From: Rhodoferax sp.
GTDB taxonomy: Bacteria > Pseudomonadota > Gammaproteobacteria > Burkholderiales > Burkholderiaceae_C
Assembly (NCBI GenBank): GCA_029946045.1
Contig: JAQSDS010000064.1
Span: 1 to 7,038 of the forward strand
Length of the DNA: 7,038 nucleotides
Direction: 5' to 3'
This document shows positions 1 through 6,774 of this stretch, one piece after another; position 1 is the first letter of the stretch, and each line of letters opens with the position of its first letter. The notes under the pieces were generated by a model. That model made no database searches. It was not told the origin of the DNA and saw only the letters and a program-made list of their open reading frames with translations. Position numbers and translations under genes: made by a program.

Positions 1-361
1 TGTTGCTGTCGTTCATGTTGCGCTGCAACTCAAGCCGTGAATGATCCAGCGCGCGGCGGGCATCGGCGCGCTCGCTGGCATTGCGGGCCAACAGCATTTG
101 CCGCAGGTCGCGCCCGACTTCCATCAGATGGATATGGGCTTCCTTGGTCACAGACAAGCCTAGCAGCGTCTGCGTGTACATGTCGCGCAACTGCCCCGCC
201 TGCTTGTGGGTGCTGTAAATGGCATGCGTACTCAGCAGCAAAACAATGCCCAGCAGCGCACCCATGCCGTAACGCAGCTTGCGACCCAGCGTAAGCCGCT
301 CAAGAAAGTCCATGAAGTTGTGCATCAGCTGATGCCGTGGGAGGCTTGTGCTCACAGGCAT
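1..361 (-). CDS. Membrane sensor with four-helix-bundle (4HB_MCP-like) N-terminus, partial at its 3' end
   Basis: The first 120 codons of a gene that leaves the window at position 1. The ATG (361-359) shares its A with the TGA stop of the preceding kinase gene (TGATG), so translation is probably coupled to it. The protein starts MPVSTSLPRH, has a basic stretch ending in LTLGRKLR (residues 23-30), then a hydrophobic segment at about 31-49 that should be the first membrane helix. A long, charged, probably helical region follows (52-120, with KEAHIHLMEVGRDLRQMLLA within it). This layout is that of the periplasmic four-helix-bundle sensor region of methyl-accepting chemotaxis proteins, also used by some histidine kinases and diguanylate cyclases. 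The output domain lies outside the window, so the class cannot be decided here; a chemoreceptor-type or kinase-type transducer fits the neighbouring two-component genes. ATGs at residues 13 and 17 are possible later starts, but the overlap favours the first. Confidence 0.8.
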   Translation of the reverse strand, partial: MPVSTSLPRHQLMHNFMDFLERLTLGRKLRYGMGALLGIVLLLSTHAIYSTHKQAGQLRDMYTQTLLGLSVTKEAHIHLMEVGRDLRQMLLARNASERADARRALDHSRLELQRNMNDSN

Positions 362-2490
362 CAGTTCAGGGCGGCGGGACGGGTGTCCTGGACCTCGGTC
401 TCAAGATGGGTCCGGTTTTGTGAATCCGGGTCGAAGCGATCCTGCAGCGTGGAGTAGGTGGGCAGGCACAGGCGCACCGTGGTGCCCAGGCCGAGGGCGC
501 TGTCAATTTCGAGCGTGCCACGGTGCAGCGCAATGATTTCTTTGACGATGCTCATGCCCAGGCCGGTGCCGGGGATCTTGCCCGAGGCGTCGGCACGGTA
601 AAAGCGTTCACCCACGCGCGCCCGTTGGGCCGGTGACATGCCGATGCCATGGTCGATGATCTCGATGCAGACGCCTGGTGTCTGTCCGTTCGCACTTTTG
701 ACCCAGGTTTTGACGAGCACCGGACCCCCGTGGGGCGAGTACTTGAAGGCGTTGGAGATCACGTTGAGCAGCGTCTGGCTAAGCTTGTCAGCATCGGCCA
801 TCAGGTACAGGGGCTGCTCAGGCAGGGTCAGTTCCAGGCCGCTGCGCCCGGGTGGCACGGGGTAGTTGCGGGCCAGGTCTGTGAGCAGCAATTGCAAGTC
901 GACCCGGGTGTAGCGGAAGTCCTTGTCGCGGCGCGCCTCAATGCGTGCCAGGTCGAGCAATTCGTTAAGGATATTGGCCATCAGCTTGGACTGCACGTAA
1001 ATGGTGCTCAGGAATTCGTGCTGGGTTGGTGCGTCGAAGTCCTCGTTGAGCAGCACCTCGGCGTAGCCAAAAATACTGGCCATGGGGGTGCGTAATTCGT
1101 GCGCAGCAGTAGCCAGAAACTCGCTTTTCATCTGGTCAACTTCAGCCTCATGCGTGACATCGCGCAGGTAGAGGATTTGCGACACGCTGCTGGATTGGCT
1201 GGTACGCAGGCCCAGTTGCAGTACCTGCTTGCCTCGCTGGTTGAGTTCAATCAGCACGCGCGGGTCGGGCTTGCCCTCAGCCAGGTCGGCGCGCAGTGCT
1301 GCCACCCCCAGGAAAGGCGTGCTGGCGGCGCAGCGCCATGCCAGCCAGATGGAAAAATCGTTTTCATCGACGCCTTCGAGTTGCTCTTTGCCCATGCCGG
1401 TCATCTGCTTGAAGGCCGGGCTGATGTAACTGACACGTTTTTTGCTATCGAACGAGACAAAGCCGTCAGGGCTCAAATCAAAAATGGCGTTGAGTTGGGC
1501 GTTGCGCTCTTCGGCCTGGTGTTGTCCCTGTTGGCGCATGTGCATTTCAGTGCGGATTTGGTGGAGGTGACGCGTGAGTGCTGTGGCCAGCGCCAGGATC
1601 AGCAGACTGACAATGGCCGCCTGCAGCCACAGGGCTTGTTTTGCCACGTTGTGGTTGGCCAGCACCGACTGGGTGTCCAGACCCGCTGCAACCACCAGGG
1701 CATAGCCGGGCAGCTTGCGAAAATGCACCATGCGTTCGACCTTGTCGACGACAGAGCGAGAGGTGTAATGGCCGTCCTGTTCACCCGCGGCGATGCGCGC
1801 AAAGACCGGGGAATTATTGGCCTGGCTGCCAAACTCTTCGCGATTGCCCACATTGCGGGCGCGGGCCACACCATCGAGGCCATAGAGTGCCATCAGGCCT
1901 TGCTGGCCGAGTCGGAGCTCTTTGTAGAAACGGGTGAAATAGCCCGGGTCAACCGACACCACCGCCACGCCGGCAAAGTCACCATTCGCACGATTGATGC
2001 GCCGGGTCAGCTGAATCGACCACTGGCCGGTAGCGCGCCCCAGCACGGGTTGGGAAACAAACAGCGCATCGCTGGTCGAATTGACATGGACCTTGAAGTG
2101 TTCCCGGTCCGACAGGTCGAGCTTGCCCGTGACGGGTCGGTTGCCCAGGGCATACATGCCCTGGGCGTCGATGATGCCGACCTGCGGGAAAATCTCGGTG
2201 TCGATGACGCCTTGGTTGGTGAGCGCCGTCAGGTCCAGCTTGTTGCCCAGTTCGAGGTAGCGCGACTGAATGAAGCGAATCACTTGGTCGGCACTGCGAA
2301 AAGTCCGGATGGCGTGCTCCTGGCTGACGCGGGTCAGGTTGGCCAGGTCGCGTTCGGCGTTGGCAAGTTCTTTGGACCGACTTTGGTCTACCAAAGAAAA
2401 AACATGCCACCAGGTCAGGCCCAACAGCACGGCAGCGGCCAGCCACAGCAGCAGCACGATACGGCGGTAATGAGAGGTGCTGGCAGGCAT
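361..2490 (-). CDS. Membrane-bound PAS sensor histidine kinase with periplasmic Cache/PDC-like domain
   Basis: A 709-aa sensor kinase. Membrane helix 1 is at about 11-33 and helix 2 at about 286-306, enclosing a ~250-residue periplasmic region. Its part around 100-210 (GIIDAQGMYALG, then SDREHF, then DPGYFTRFYKEL) resembles PDC/dCache sensors that bind small molecules. A PAS domain follows at about 333-445 (AIFDLSPDGFVSFD). The HisKA domain has the phospho-acceptor His464 in AHELRTP. The HATPase_c domain has an N-box near 576-584 (NVISNAFKYS, key Asn580), a G1 box DHGIG at 613-617, an F-box ERFYRA at 628-633 and a G2 box GTGLG at 641-645. All catalytic motifs are intact, so the kinase should be active. 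There is no C-terminal receiver; the two receiver proteins encoded just upstream are the obvious phosphoryl acceptors. The start is supported by AGGAAAG at 2503-2497, six bases before the ATG. The ligand cannot be deduced. Confidence 0.95.
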   Translation of the reverse strand: MPASTSHYRRIVLLLWLAAAVLLGLTWWHVFSLVDQSRSKELANAERDLANLTRVSQEHAIRTFRSADQVIRFIQSRYLELGNKLDLTALTNQGVIDTEIFPQVGIIDAQGMYALGNRPVTGKLDLSDREHFKVHVNSTSDALFVSQPVLGRATGQWSIQLTRRINRANGDFAGVAVVSVDPGYFTRFYKELRLGQQGLMALYGLDGVARARNVGNREEFGSQANNSPVFARIAAGEQDGHYTSRSVVDKVERMVHFRKLPGYALVVAAGLDTQSVLANHNVAKQALWLQAAIVSLLILALATALTRHLHQIRTEMHMRQQGQHQAEERNAQLNAIFDLSPDGFVSFDSKKRVSYISPAFKQMTGMGKEQLEGVDENDFSIWLAWRCAASTPFLGVAALRADLAEGKPDPRVLIELNQRGKQVLQLGLRTSQSSSVSQILYLRDVTHEAEVDQMKSEFLATAAHELRTPMASIFGYAEVLLNEDFDAPTQHEFLSTIYVQSKLMANILNELLDLARIEARRDKDFRYTRVDLQLLLTDLARNYPVPPGRSGLELTLPEQPLYLMADADKLSQTLLNVISNAFKYSPHGGPVLVKTWVKSANGQTPGVCIEIIDHGIGMSPAQRARVGERFYRADASGKIPGTGLGMSIVKEIIALHRGTLEIDSALGLGTTVRLCLPTYSTLQDRFDPDSQNRTHLETEVQDTRPAALN

Positions 2491-2534
2491 GGCGGGCTTT
2501 CCTGGAAAGGGGCGAGAGCAGTTGGGGCGCTGGC

Positions 2535-2897
2535 TTACTTGAAGTGGCCTCGCACCCAGGTCAATACCTGTAGCGGGCTGAAGGGTTTGATGAAATAGGC
2601 ATCGGCACCGCGGGCCCGCGCATCGTCATGGTCGACAACCTGGCCGCGCGCTGTGATCATGGCCACCAGGGTGTCGCGGGTGTCGGGGTCGGCCTTGATG
2701 GCTTCGAGCACGTGCAGGCCGTCTATTTTACCTGGCATCATGACATCGAGCAGCACCACTTTGGGGTGATGGTGGCGCACCGCAGCAAGCGCGCTGGCAC
2801 CGTCCTCGGCTTCAATAATTTTGAACTCCTTGCCCAGGGTGATGCTGAGCAGGCGGCGAATATCAGAGTGGTCGTCAACAATAAGGATGGTGTTCAT
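2535..2897 (-). CDS. Stand-alone CheY-like response regulator (receiver domain only)
   Basis: A 120-aa single-domain receiver. It has the acidic pair Asp8-Asp9 (ILIVDDH), the phospho-acceptor Asp51 in LLDVMMPG, the switch Thr82 (AMITARG) and Lys104 (FIKPF), so it should be phosphorylated normally. There is no DNA-binding or enzymatic output domain. It should act by protein contact or as a phosphate relay or sink, as CheY-, PilH- and DivK-type proteins do. It lies between the helix-turn-helix/receiver gene (9 bp upstream) and the histidine kinase gene (44 bp downstream), which makes that kinase the likely phosphodonor. No convincing Shine-Dalgarno precedes the ATG (GATTGCCCTT upstream), so translation may depend on coupling to the preceding gene, whose stop is only 9 bp away. 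One residue more than usual lies between MPG and DG (MMPGKIDG), a common variant. Confidence 0.93.
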   Translation of the reverse strand: MNTILIVDDHSDIRRLLSITLGKEFKIIEAEDGASALAAVRHHHPKVVLLDVMMPGKIDGLHVLEAIKADPDTRDTLVAMITARGQVVDHDDARARGADAYFIKPFSPLQVLTWVRGHFK

Positions 2898-2906
2898 AAG
2901 GGCAAT

Positions 2907-3545
2907 CTATGCATCGGTATGGGCATGAATTAAAACACGGCTCTGGTTGACGATGCCAACTGCAATCTCTTGCAGTCGGTCAAACGGAATGGGTTTGGCC
3001 AGCACCAGAATCCCGGTTGGCAGGCCGCCCTTGGCTGCGATGGCGGCCTCGTCGAGACCCGTTACGGCGACGATGGTGGTGTGCGCCAGTTCGGGCGCCT
3101 GGTGCAGGATGCGCAGCATGCTGAAACCATCCATTTCCGGCATGTTGAGGTCGGTGATCAGCAGGTCCGGGCCGCCCCGGCCAATGGCCAGCAAGGCCGT
3201 AATAGCGCTGTACATGCCGGCGACCTTGGTAGGCATGGGCCAGCGCGCGAGCTTGGCCTGGTACAAGCGCAGCAGGTCGGCATCGTCTTCCACCACCATC
3301 ACTCTTAGCGGACGGGGCTGGTTGGGTAGGGAGGCGGCAGATGCCGGGGTGACGGTGAGCTCGGGCTCCTTGCGCAGCAATTGGTCCACTGAGTCGCGCA
3401 TCACGCGGCGGTGACCGCCCGCGGTTTTCCAGGCCCGGAGCAGGCCGCTCTCAACCCAAAGCTGCACGGTACCCACCGACACACCCAGTAATTTGGCGGC
3501 TTCGCGGGTGGTGCAGAAAGATTTTTCTATGTTAATAGATGTCAT
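2907..3545 (-). CDS. Response regulator with N-terminal MerR/excisionase-type HTH and C-terminal receiver
   Basis: A 212-aa protein with two domains in the reverse of the usual response-regulator order. Residues about 10-57 form a MerR/excisionase (HTH_17/BldC-like) winged helix-turn-helix: TTREAAKLLGVSVGTVQLW is the recognition segment and TAGGHRR at 41-47 is the family hallmark. A linker rich in Pro, Ala and Ser (59-79) leads to a receiver at about 80-200. This has Asp87-Asp88 (VVEDDAD), phospho-acceptor Asp132 (TDLNMPEMDG), Thr162 (AVTG) and Lys184 (LAKP), so all phosphorylation residues are present. It probably binds DNA in a phosphorylation-dependent way and is the only DNA-binding member of the cluster. 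It is the first gene behind a strong leftward promoter and is divergent from the DUF2189 gene, so autoregulation and control of that neighbour are both plausible. The Shine-Dalgarno is modest (AGGGA about 10 bases before the ATG). Confidence 0.93.
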   Translation of the reverse strand: MTSINIEKSFCTTREAAKLLGVSVGTVQLWVESGLLRAWKTAGGHRRVMRDSVDQLLRKEPELTVTPASAASLPNQPRPLRVMVVEDDADLLRLYQAKLARWPMPTKVAGMYSAITALLAIGRGGPDLLITDLNMPEMDGFSMLRILHQAPELAHTTIVAVTGLDEAAIAAKGGLPTGILVLAKPIPFDRLQEIAVGIVNQSRVLIHAHTDA

Positions 3546-3578
3546 GAAAGGGGTCCCTGTCTAAGTGTTTCTCTAGAC

Positions 3579-3641
3579 TTTGCAATCAATTATTAATGAA
3601 TTTTGGTGAAAATTATAGTTTGAAAAAATAAATGATGCAAA
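3579..3641. promoter_or_regulatory. Inverted repeat flanking the promoter, possible operator
   Basis: TTTGCAATCA at 3579-3588 faces TGATGCAAA at 3633-3641, an inverted pair with one extra base in the left arm and 44 bp between arms. The right arm contains the -35 box of the leftward promoter and the left arm lies about 20-30 bp downstream of its expected start point. It would suit a regulator binding both sides of the promoter; the operon's own helix-turn-helix protein is a candidate. Short repeats in AT-rich DNA arise by chance, so this is tentative. Confidence 0.3.
3612..3641 (-). promoter_or_regulatory. Probable sigma70 promoter for the signalling operon
   Basis: On the minus strand a perfect -10 box TATAAT (3617-3612) is preceded after 18 bp by TTTGCA (3641-3636), which matches four of six bases of the -35 consensus. 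The surrounding 3575-3640 is strikingly AT-rich for this GC-rich window. Transcription would start near 3605 and give a leader of about 60 nt before the ATG at 3545. It is the best promoter-like sequence visible and would drive all four leftward signalling genes. Confidence 0.6.
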
Positions 3642-3648
3642 CGATACC
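3620..3648 (+). promoter_or_regulatory. Weak candidate promoter for the DUF2189 gene
   Basis: TTGAAA (3620-3625) matches five of six -35 bases. After 17 bp comes GATACC (3643-3648), which matches only three of six -10 bases. It overlaps the leftward promoter, so the two transcripts would compete for the same DNA. A second weak possibility is TAGTAT at 3695-3700 with TTTGTA 16 bp upstream. Neither is convincing alone, but a rightward promoter must lie somewhere in 3546-3810. Confidence 0.25.
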
Positions 3649-3729
3649 CATGAATGTACATCCGCCGACCGGTTTGTACTGGTGTTTTCCTGAATAGTAT
3701 GACCGGCGCAGACACGTTAAGCTTGTGAT

Positions 3730-4533
3730 ATGAGTCATCGCCCCCCCGAAGTACCGCCACCCTTGTATGTGCCACCGCCCTCCGAGGTGCCGCCCAAGGA
3801 AGTCATTGCCATGGCATGGTCTGCGCCACCACGCTGGTTGATGTTGGGCTGGCGTGACATGGCAGCGCATCCGGCCATCAGCCTGTTTTACGGCCTGGCA
3901 TTCTGGTGCATGGCGCTGGTGCTGGGCGCCGTGTTCCGTTCAAACCCCGAATACACCATGACGATTGCTTCGGGCTGCCTGTTGGTGGGTCCGTTCCTGG
4001 CGATGGGCCTGTATGAGGTCAGCCGCCGCCGGGAACTGGGCCTGGCGGCCGGTTTTGCCAGCTCCATGACCTGCTGGAAATCCCACTTGCGCAGCATGGG
4101 ACTGCTGGTGGGCGTGTTGATCGTGCTGGAGTTGCTGTGGGGCCGGGCCTCGCTGGTGGTCATTGCGGTGTTTTTCAACACCGGCATGCCGACATCTGTG
4201 GGTGTGGTGCAGTCCGTGTTCAATCCGGAAAACCTGGATTTTGTGCTGGCCTACACCCTGGTCGGGGGCGCTTTTGCCGCCTTGGTGTTTGCCATCACTG
4301 CGGTCTCGATCCCGATGATTCTGGACCGTGACACCGACGCTATCACGGCGGCCATTGGCAGCATCGAGGTGGTGGTGACGCAGCCCGGTGTCATGTTGCT
4401 GTGGGGCGCGCTGATTGTGAGCTTGGTGACCCTGGCCATGTTGCTGCCTTTTGCGTCGGGTCTGGTGCTGGTCGGGCCGCTGTTGGGGCACGCCACCTGG
4501 CACGCCTATCGCGGTTCGGTGCGCTGGCTGTGA
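3730..4533 (+). CDS. DUF2189 family integral membrane protein
   Basis: A 267-aa hydrophobic protein of unknown biochemical role. After a proline-rich N-terminus comes the family-typical opening PPRWLMLGWRDMAAHPAISL (about 33-52). Some six membrane segments follow, at about 52-69, 78-95, 122-148, 172-197, 219-238 and 240-256, with FASGLVLVGPLLGHATWHAY near the C-terminus. This order (xPLxWLxxGWRD head, polytopic body, GPLLGHATWHAY tail) is typical of predicted inner-membrane proteins DUF2189 of Alpha- and Betaproteobacteria. The start is doubtful: the ATG at 3730 has no Shine-Dalgarno, while Met28 (3811) follows AAGGAAG at a good distance and would give 240 aa. The extra 27 residues contain repeated PPxEVPP-like blocks (PPEVPP, PPSEVPP). 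The gene is divergent from the signalling operon and converges on ubiD. No function can be inferred from context with confidence. Confidence 0.85.
   Translation: MSHRPPEVPPPLYVPPPSEVPPKEVIAMAWSAPPRWLMLGWRDMAAHPAISLFYGLAFWCMALVLGAVFRSNPEYTMTIASGCLLVGPFLAMGLYEVSRRRELGLAAGFASSMTCWKSHLRSMGLLVGVLIVLELLWGRASLVVIAVFFNTGMPTSVGVVQSVFNPENLDFVLAYTLVGGAFAALVFAITAVSIPMILDRDTDAITAAIGSIEVVVTQPGVMLLWGALIVSLVTLAMLLPFASGLVLVGPLLGHATWHAYRGSVRWL
3796..3802 (+). promoter_or_regulatory. Shine-Dalgarno AAGGAAG favouring an internal start at 3811
   Basis: AAGGAAG lies eight bases before the in-frame ATG at 3811 (Met28 of the long DUF2189 reading). Nothing comparable precedes the ATG at 3730 (AAGCTTGTGAT). The site sits within the longer reading frame, so it argues for the shorter protein or for two products. 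Confidence 0.5.
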
Positions 4534-4562
4534 CAGCTTGAGTCGGGCGTCAGACTACAGCC
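4526..4562. terminator. Imperfect inverted repeat at the convergent gene ends
   Basis: GGCTG (4526-4530) pairs with CAGCC (4558-4562), and TGAC (4531-4534) with GTCA (4549-4552), with a 5-nt bulge on one side and a 14-nt loop. It spans both stop codons of the convergent DUF2189 and ubiD genes. There is no T-run on either strand, so it is not a canonical intrinsic terminator; it may only slow polymerase or be chance. Confidence 0.2.
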
Positions 4563-6039
4563 CCAGCGTCTGCCAAAGCGCGTCTATTTTGGTGGTGACC
4601 TCCGGGCTCATGGCCAAGGGGCGGCCCCATTCGCGGCTGGTCTCGTCGGGCCATTTGTGGGTGGCGTCGATCCCCATCTTGCTGCCCAGACCGCTCACCG
4701 GTGAGGCAAAGTCGAGGTAGTCAATCGGCGTGTTGTCGGCCAGCAAGGTGTCACGCGTGGGGTCGACGCGGGTGGTGATGGCCCAGATCACGTCTTTCCA
4801 GTCGCGCGGGTTGATGTCGTCGTCGACCACCACAATGAACTTGGTGTACATGAACTGGCGCAAAAAACTCCAGATGCCAAACATCACGCGGCGGGCGTGG
4901 CCGGGGTAAGCTTTTTTGATGCTGACCACCGCCATGCGGTAACTGCAGCCCTCGGGTGGCAGGTAAAAGTCGGTGATCTCGGGGTACTGGCGCTGCAGCA
5001 GCGGCACAAACAGCTCGTTCAGCGCCAGCGCCAGCATGGCCGGCTCGTCGGGTGGCTTGCCGGTGTAGGTCGAGTGGTAGATGGGATCCACGCGCTGCGT
5101 GATGCGGTCGATGGTGAAGACCGGAAACTCGGCTTGTTCGTTGTAGTAACCGGTGTGGTCGCCAAACGGGCCTTCCAGGGCATGCTCGAAACCGCTTTTG
5201 TGCGTGGCGTCCGGGTTGATGTGGCCTTCCAGCACGATTTCGGCAAAGGCCGGCACGCGCAGCTCGCTGCCCAGCGCCTTGACCAGCTCGGTGCGGCTGC
5301 CGCGCAACAACCCGGCAAATTGGTATTCACTCAAGCTGTCGGGCACCGGTGTCACGGCGCCCAAAATGGTGGCCGGGTCGGCGCCCAGGGCAACGCACAC
5401 CGGGTAGGGCTGGCCCGGGTTGTGTTGGCTGTGGTCGCGGAAATCGAGCGCGCCGCCGCGGTGCGGCAACCAGCGCATGATGACTTTGTTGCGCGCCAGC
5501 ACCTGTTGCCGGTAGATGCCCAGGTTTTGCCGCGCCTTATGCGGCCCTTGGGTAATCACCAGGCCCCAGGTGATGAGCGGCGCCACGTCGCCCGGCCAGC
5601 AGTGCTGGATGGGCAGCCGGGACAAATCCACGTCTGCGCCTTCCCACACAATTTCTTGACACGGTGCGCTGCGCAGCTCTTTGGGTGCCATGCTCCAGAG
5701 CGTCTTGACCAGGCTGCCCATGCCCATGAGTTCCTTGAAGCCTTTGGGCGCTTCGGGTTCCTTGAGTGTGGCCAGCACATGGCCAAACTGGCGCAGCTCC
5801 GACACATCGTTGACGCCCATGCCCAGAGCCACGCGGCGCGTGGTGCCAAACAGGTTGCCCAGTACCGGGATGCTGTGGCCAGTGGGGCGTTCGAACAACA
5901 GCGCCGGGCCACCGGCGCGCAGCGTGCGGTCGCACAGGGCGGTCATTTCCAGGTGCGGCGACACGTCCGCCTGGACGCGCTTGAGCTCGCCCATGTGTTC
6001 GAGTTGGCTGATGAAGTCTCTGAGATCGCGGTAGGCCAT
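4555..6039 (-). CDS. ubiD: UbiD, 3-octaprenyl-4-hydroxybenzoate carboxy-lyase
   Basis: A full-length 494-aa UbiD. It decarboxylates 3-polyprenyl-4-hydroxybenzoate to 2-polyprenylphenol in ubiquinone synthesis, using prenylated FMN supplied by UbiX. Recognisable blocks are the N-terminus [10 protein letters not shown], the cofactor/metal region NLGIYRQQV (172-180) with [14 protein letters not shown] (187-200), [11 protein letters not shown] (268-278), [14 protein letters not shown] (289-302), [14 protein letters not shown] (321-334), [19 protein letters not shown] (358-376), RQFMYTKF (394-401) and [17 protein letters not shown] (440-456). These match the E. coli enzyme almost block for block, and the length is the family norm. 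The conserved N-terminus fixes the start, although no Shine-Dalgarno is visible (ACAAATTCAAAACAC before the ATG). The repeat array begins only 17 bp upstream of that ATG. ubiX lies beyond the array in the same orientation. The promoter is either upstream of ubiX, outside the window, or hidden in the array. Confidence 0.97.
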   Translation of the reverse strand: MAYRDLRDFISQLEHMGELKRVQADVSPHLEMTALCDRTLRAGGPALLFERPTGHSIPVLGNLFGTTRRVALGMGVNDVSELRQFGHVLATLKEPEAPKGFKELMGMGSLVKTLWSMAPKELRSAPCQEIVWEGADVDLSRLPIQHCWPGDVAPLITWGLVITQGPHKARQNLGIYRQQVLARNKVIMRWLPHRGGALDFRDHSQHNPGQPYPVCVALGADPATILGAVTPVPDSLSEYQFAGLLRGSRTELVKALGSELRVPAFAEIVLEGHINPDATHKSGFEHALEGPFGDHTGYYNEQAEFPVFTIDRITQRVDPIYHSTYTGKPPDEPAMLALALNELFVPLLQRQYPEITDFYLPPEGCSYRMAVVSIKKAYPGHARRVMFGIWSFLRQFMYTKFIVVVDDDINPRDWKDVIWAITTRVDPTRDTLLADNTPIDYLDFASPVSGLGSKMGIDATHKWPDETSREWGRPLAMSPEVTTKIDALWQTLGL

Positions 6040-6056
6040 GGTGTTTTGAATTTGTC

Positions 6057-6248
6057 AGAAGAAGTGGTTCATGGGTGTTGCGCCCTGTGGGAGCGGCGCC
6101 CTGTGGGAGCGGCGGCCTGTGGGAGCGGCGCCCTCGCCGCGAATGCCCCCCCAACAGCCTTCGGCCCGAGGGCGGGCCTCCCACAAAGGCAGGCAGTCTG
6201 GGCGGCTGATGATTTCTGCTACCCCAGTATGAAGAAGCCACCCAGACC
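6057..6248 (+). repeat. Repeat unit 1 (three 16-mers)
   Basis: A 192-bp unit with 16-mers at 6085-6100, 6101-6116 (last bases GGCGGC instead of GGCGCC) and 6117-6132. Palindrome 1 is at 6125-6140 and palindrome 2 at 6163-6178. Hairpin 3 has arms 6196-6207 and 6236-6247, 12 bp with one C·A mismatch. It carries GAATG plus seven C, like unit 2, and GGGTGTTG, like unit 3. It starts 17 bp before the ubiD start codon (reading ubiD leftwards). Confidence 0.9.
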
Positions 6249-6423
6249 AGAAGAAGTGGTTCATGGCTGTTGCGCCCTGTGGGAGCGGCGCCCTGTGGGA
6301 GCGGCGCCCTCGCCGCGAATGCCCCCCCAACAGCCTTCGGCCCGAGGGCGGGCCTCCCACAAAGGCAGGCAGTCTGGGCGGCTGATGATTTCTGGTACCC
6401 AGTATGAAGAAGCCACCCAGACC
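6249..6423 (+). repeat. Repeat unit 2 (two 16-mers)
   Basis: A 175-bp unit with exact 16-mers at 6277-6292 and 6293-6308, then the closing arm from 6309. Hairpin 3 arms are 6372-6383 and 6411-6422, with one C·A mismatch. Its loop reads CTGGTACCCAG instead of CTGCTACCCCAG, one base shorter than the other units. It shares GAATG plus seven C with unit 1 and GGCTGTTG with unit 4. Confidence 0.9.
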
Positions 6424-6598
6424 AGAAGAAGTGGTTCATGGGTGTTGCGCCCTGTGGGAGCGGCGCCTTGTGGGAGCGGCGCCCTCGCCGCGAATACCCC
6501 CCAACAGCCTTCGGCCCGAGGGCGGGCCTCCCACAAAGGCAGGTAGTCTGGGCGGCTGATGATTTCTGCTACCCCATTATGAAGAAGCCGCCCAGACC
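6424..6598 (+). repeat. Repeat unit 3 (two 16-mers, perfect third hairpin)
   Basis: A 175-bp unit with 16-mers at 6452-6467 and 6468-6483 (the second starts TTG). Hairpin 3 arms are 6546-6557 and 6586-6597; here the right arm reads AGCCGCCCAGAC, so all 12 bp pair. It carries GAATA plus six C, like unit 4, and GGGTGTTG, like unit 1. Confidence 0.9.
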
Positions 6599-6626
6599 AG
6601 AAGAAGTGGTTCATGGCTGTTGCGCC

Positions 6627-6722
6627 CTGTGGGTGTTGCGCCCTGTGGGAGCGGCGCCCTGTGGGAGCGGCGCCCTGTGGGAGCGGCGCCTTGTGGGAGC
6701 GGCGCCCTGTGGGAGCGGCGCC
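6627..6722 (+). repeat. Six-copy 16-bp tandem repeat inside unit 4
   Basis: Six adjacent copies of CTGTGGGAGCGGCGCC: four exact, one with TTG at the start and one with TGTTG in place of AGCGG. Corresponding runs have three copies in unit 1 and two each in units 2 and 3, so thirteen copies in all. Each copy is the head and left arm of palindrome 1 without the right arm. GGCGCC at its end is self-complementary, which would favour slippage or refolding. Confidence 0.9.
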
Positions 6723-6774
6723 CTCGCCGCGAATACCCCCCAACAGCCTTCGGCCCGAGGGCGGGCCTCCCACA

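Noticed and set aside
206..457. Plus-strand open frames at 37-536
   Set aside because: They overlap, antisense, the 4HB sensor gene (361-1), whose minus-strand frame has a clear membrane helix, a coupled start and no stops.
1099..2598. A 499-codon open frame on the plus strand opposite the histidine kinase and receiver genes
   Set aside because: It is antisense to genes with intact catalytic motifs, has no recognisable domain, and long antisense frames are expected at this G+C content.
6210..6245. Leftward promoter for ubiD in the repeat (CATACT as a -10 box)
   Set aside because: Only four of six -10 bases match and there is no acceptable -35 box 16-18 bp upstream; the same sequence recurs in every unit.
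4897..6546. A 549-codon plus-strand open frame opposite ubiD that continues into the repeat array
   Set aside because: It is antisense to an unambiguous ubiD, and its tail is translated REP-like repeat (motifs such as CALWERRPVGAA). Nothing supports a real protein.
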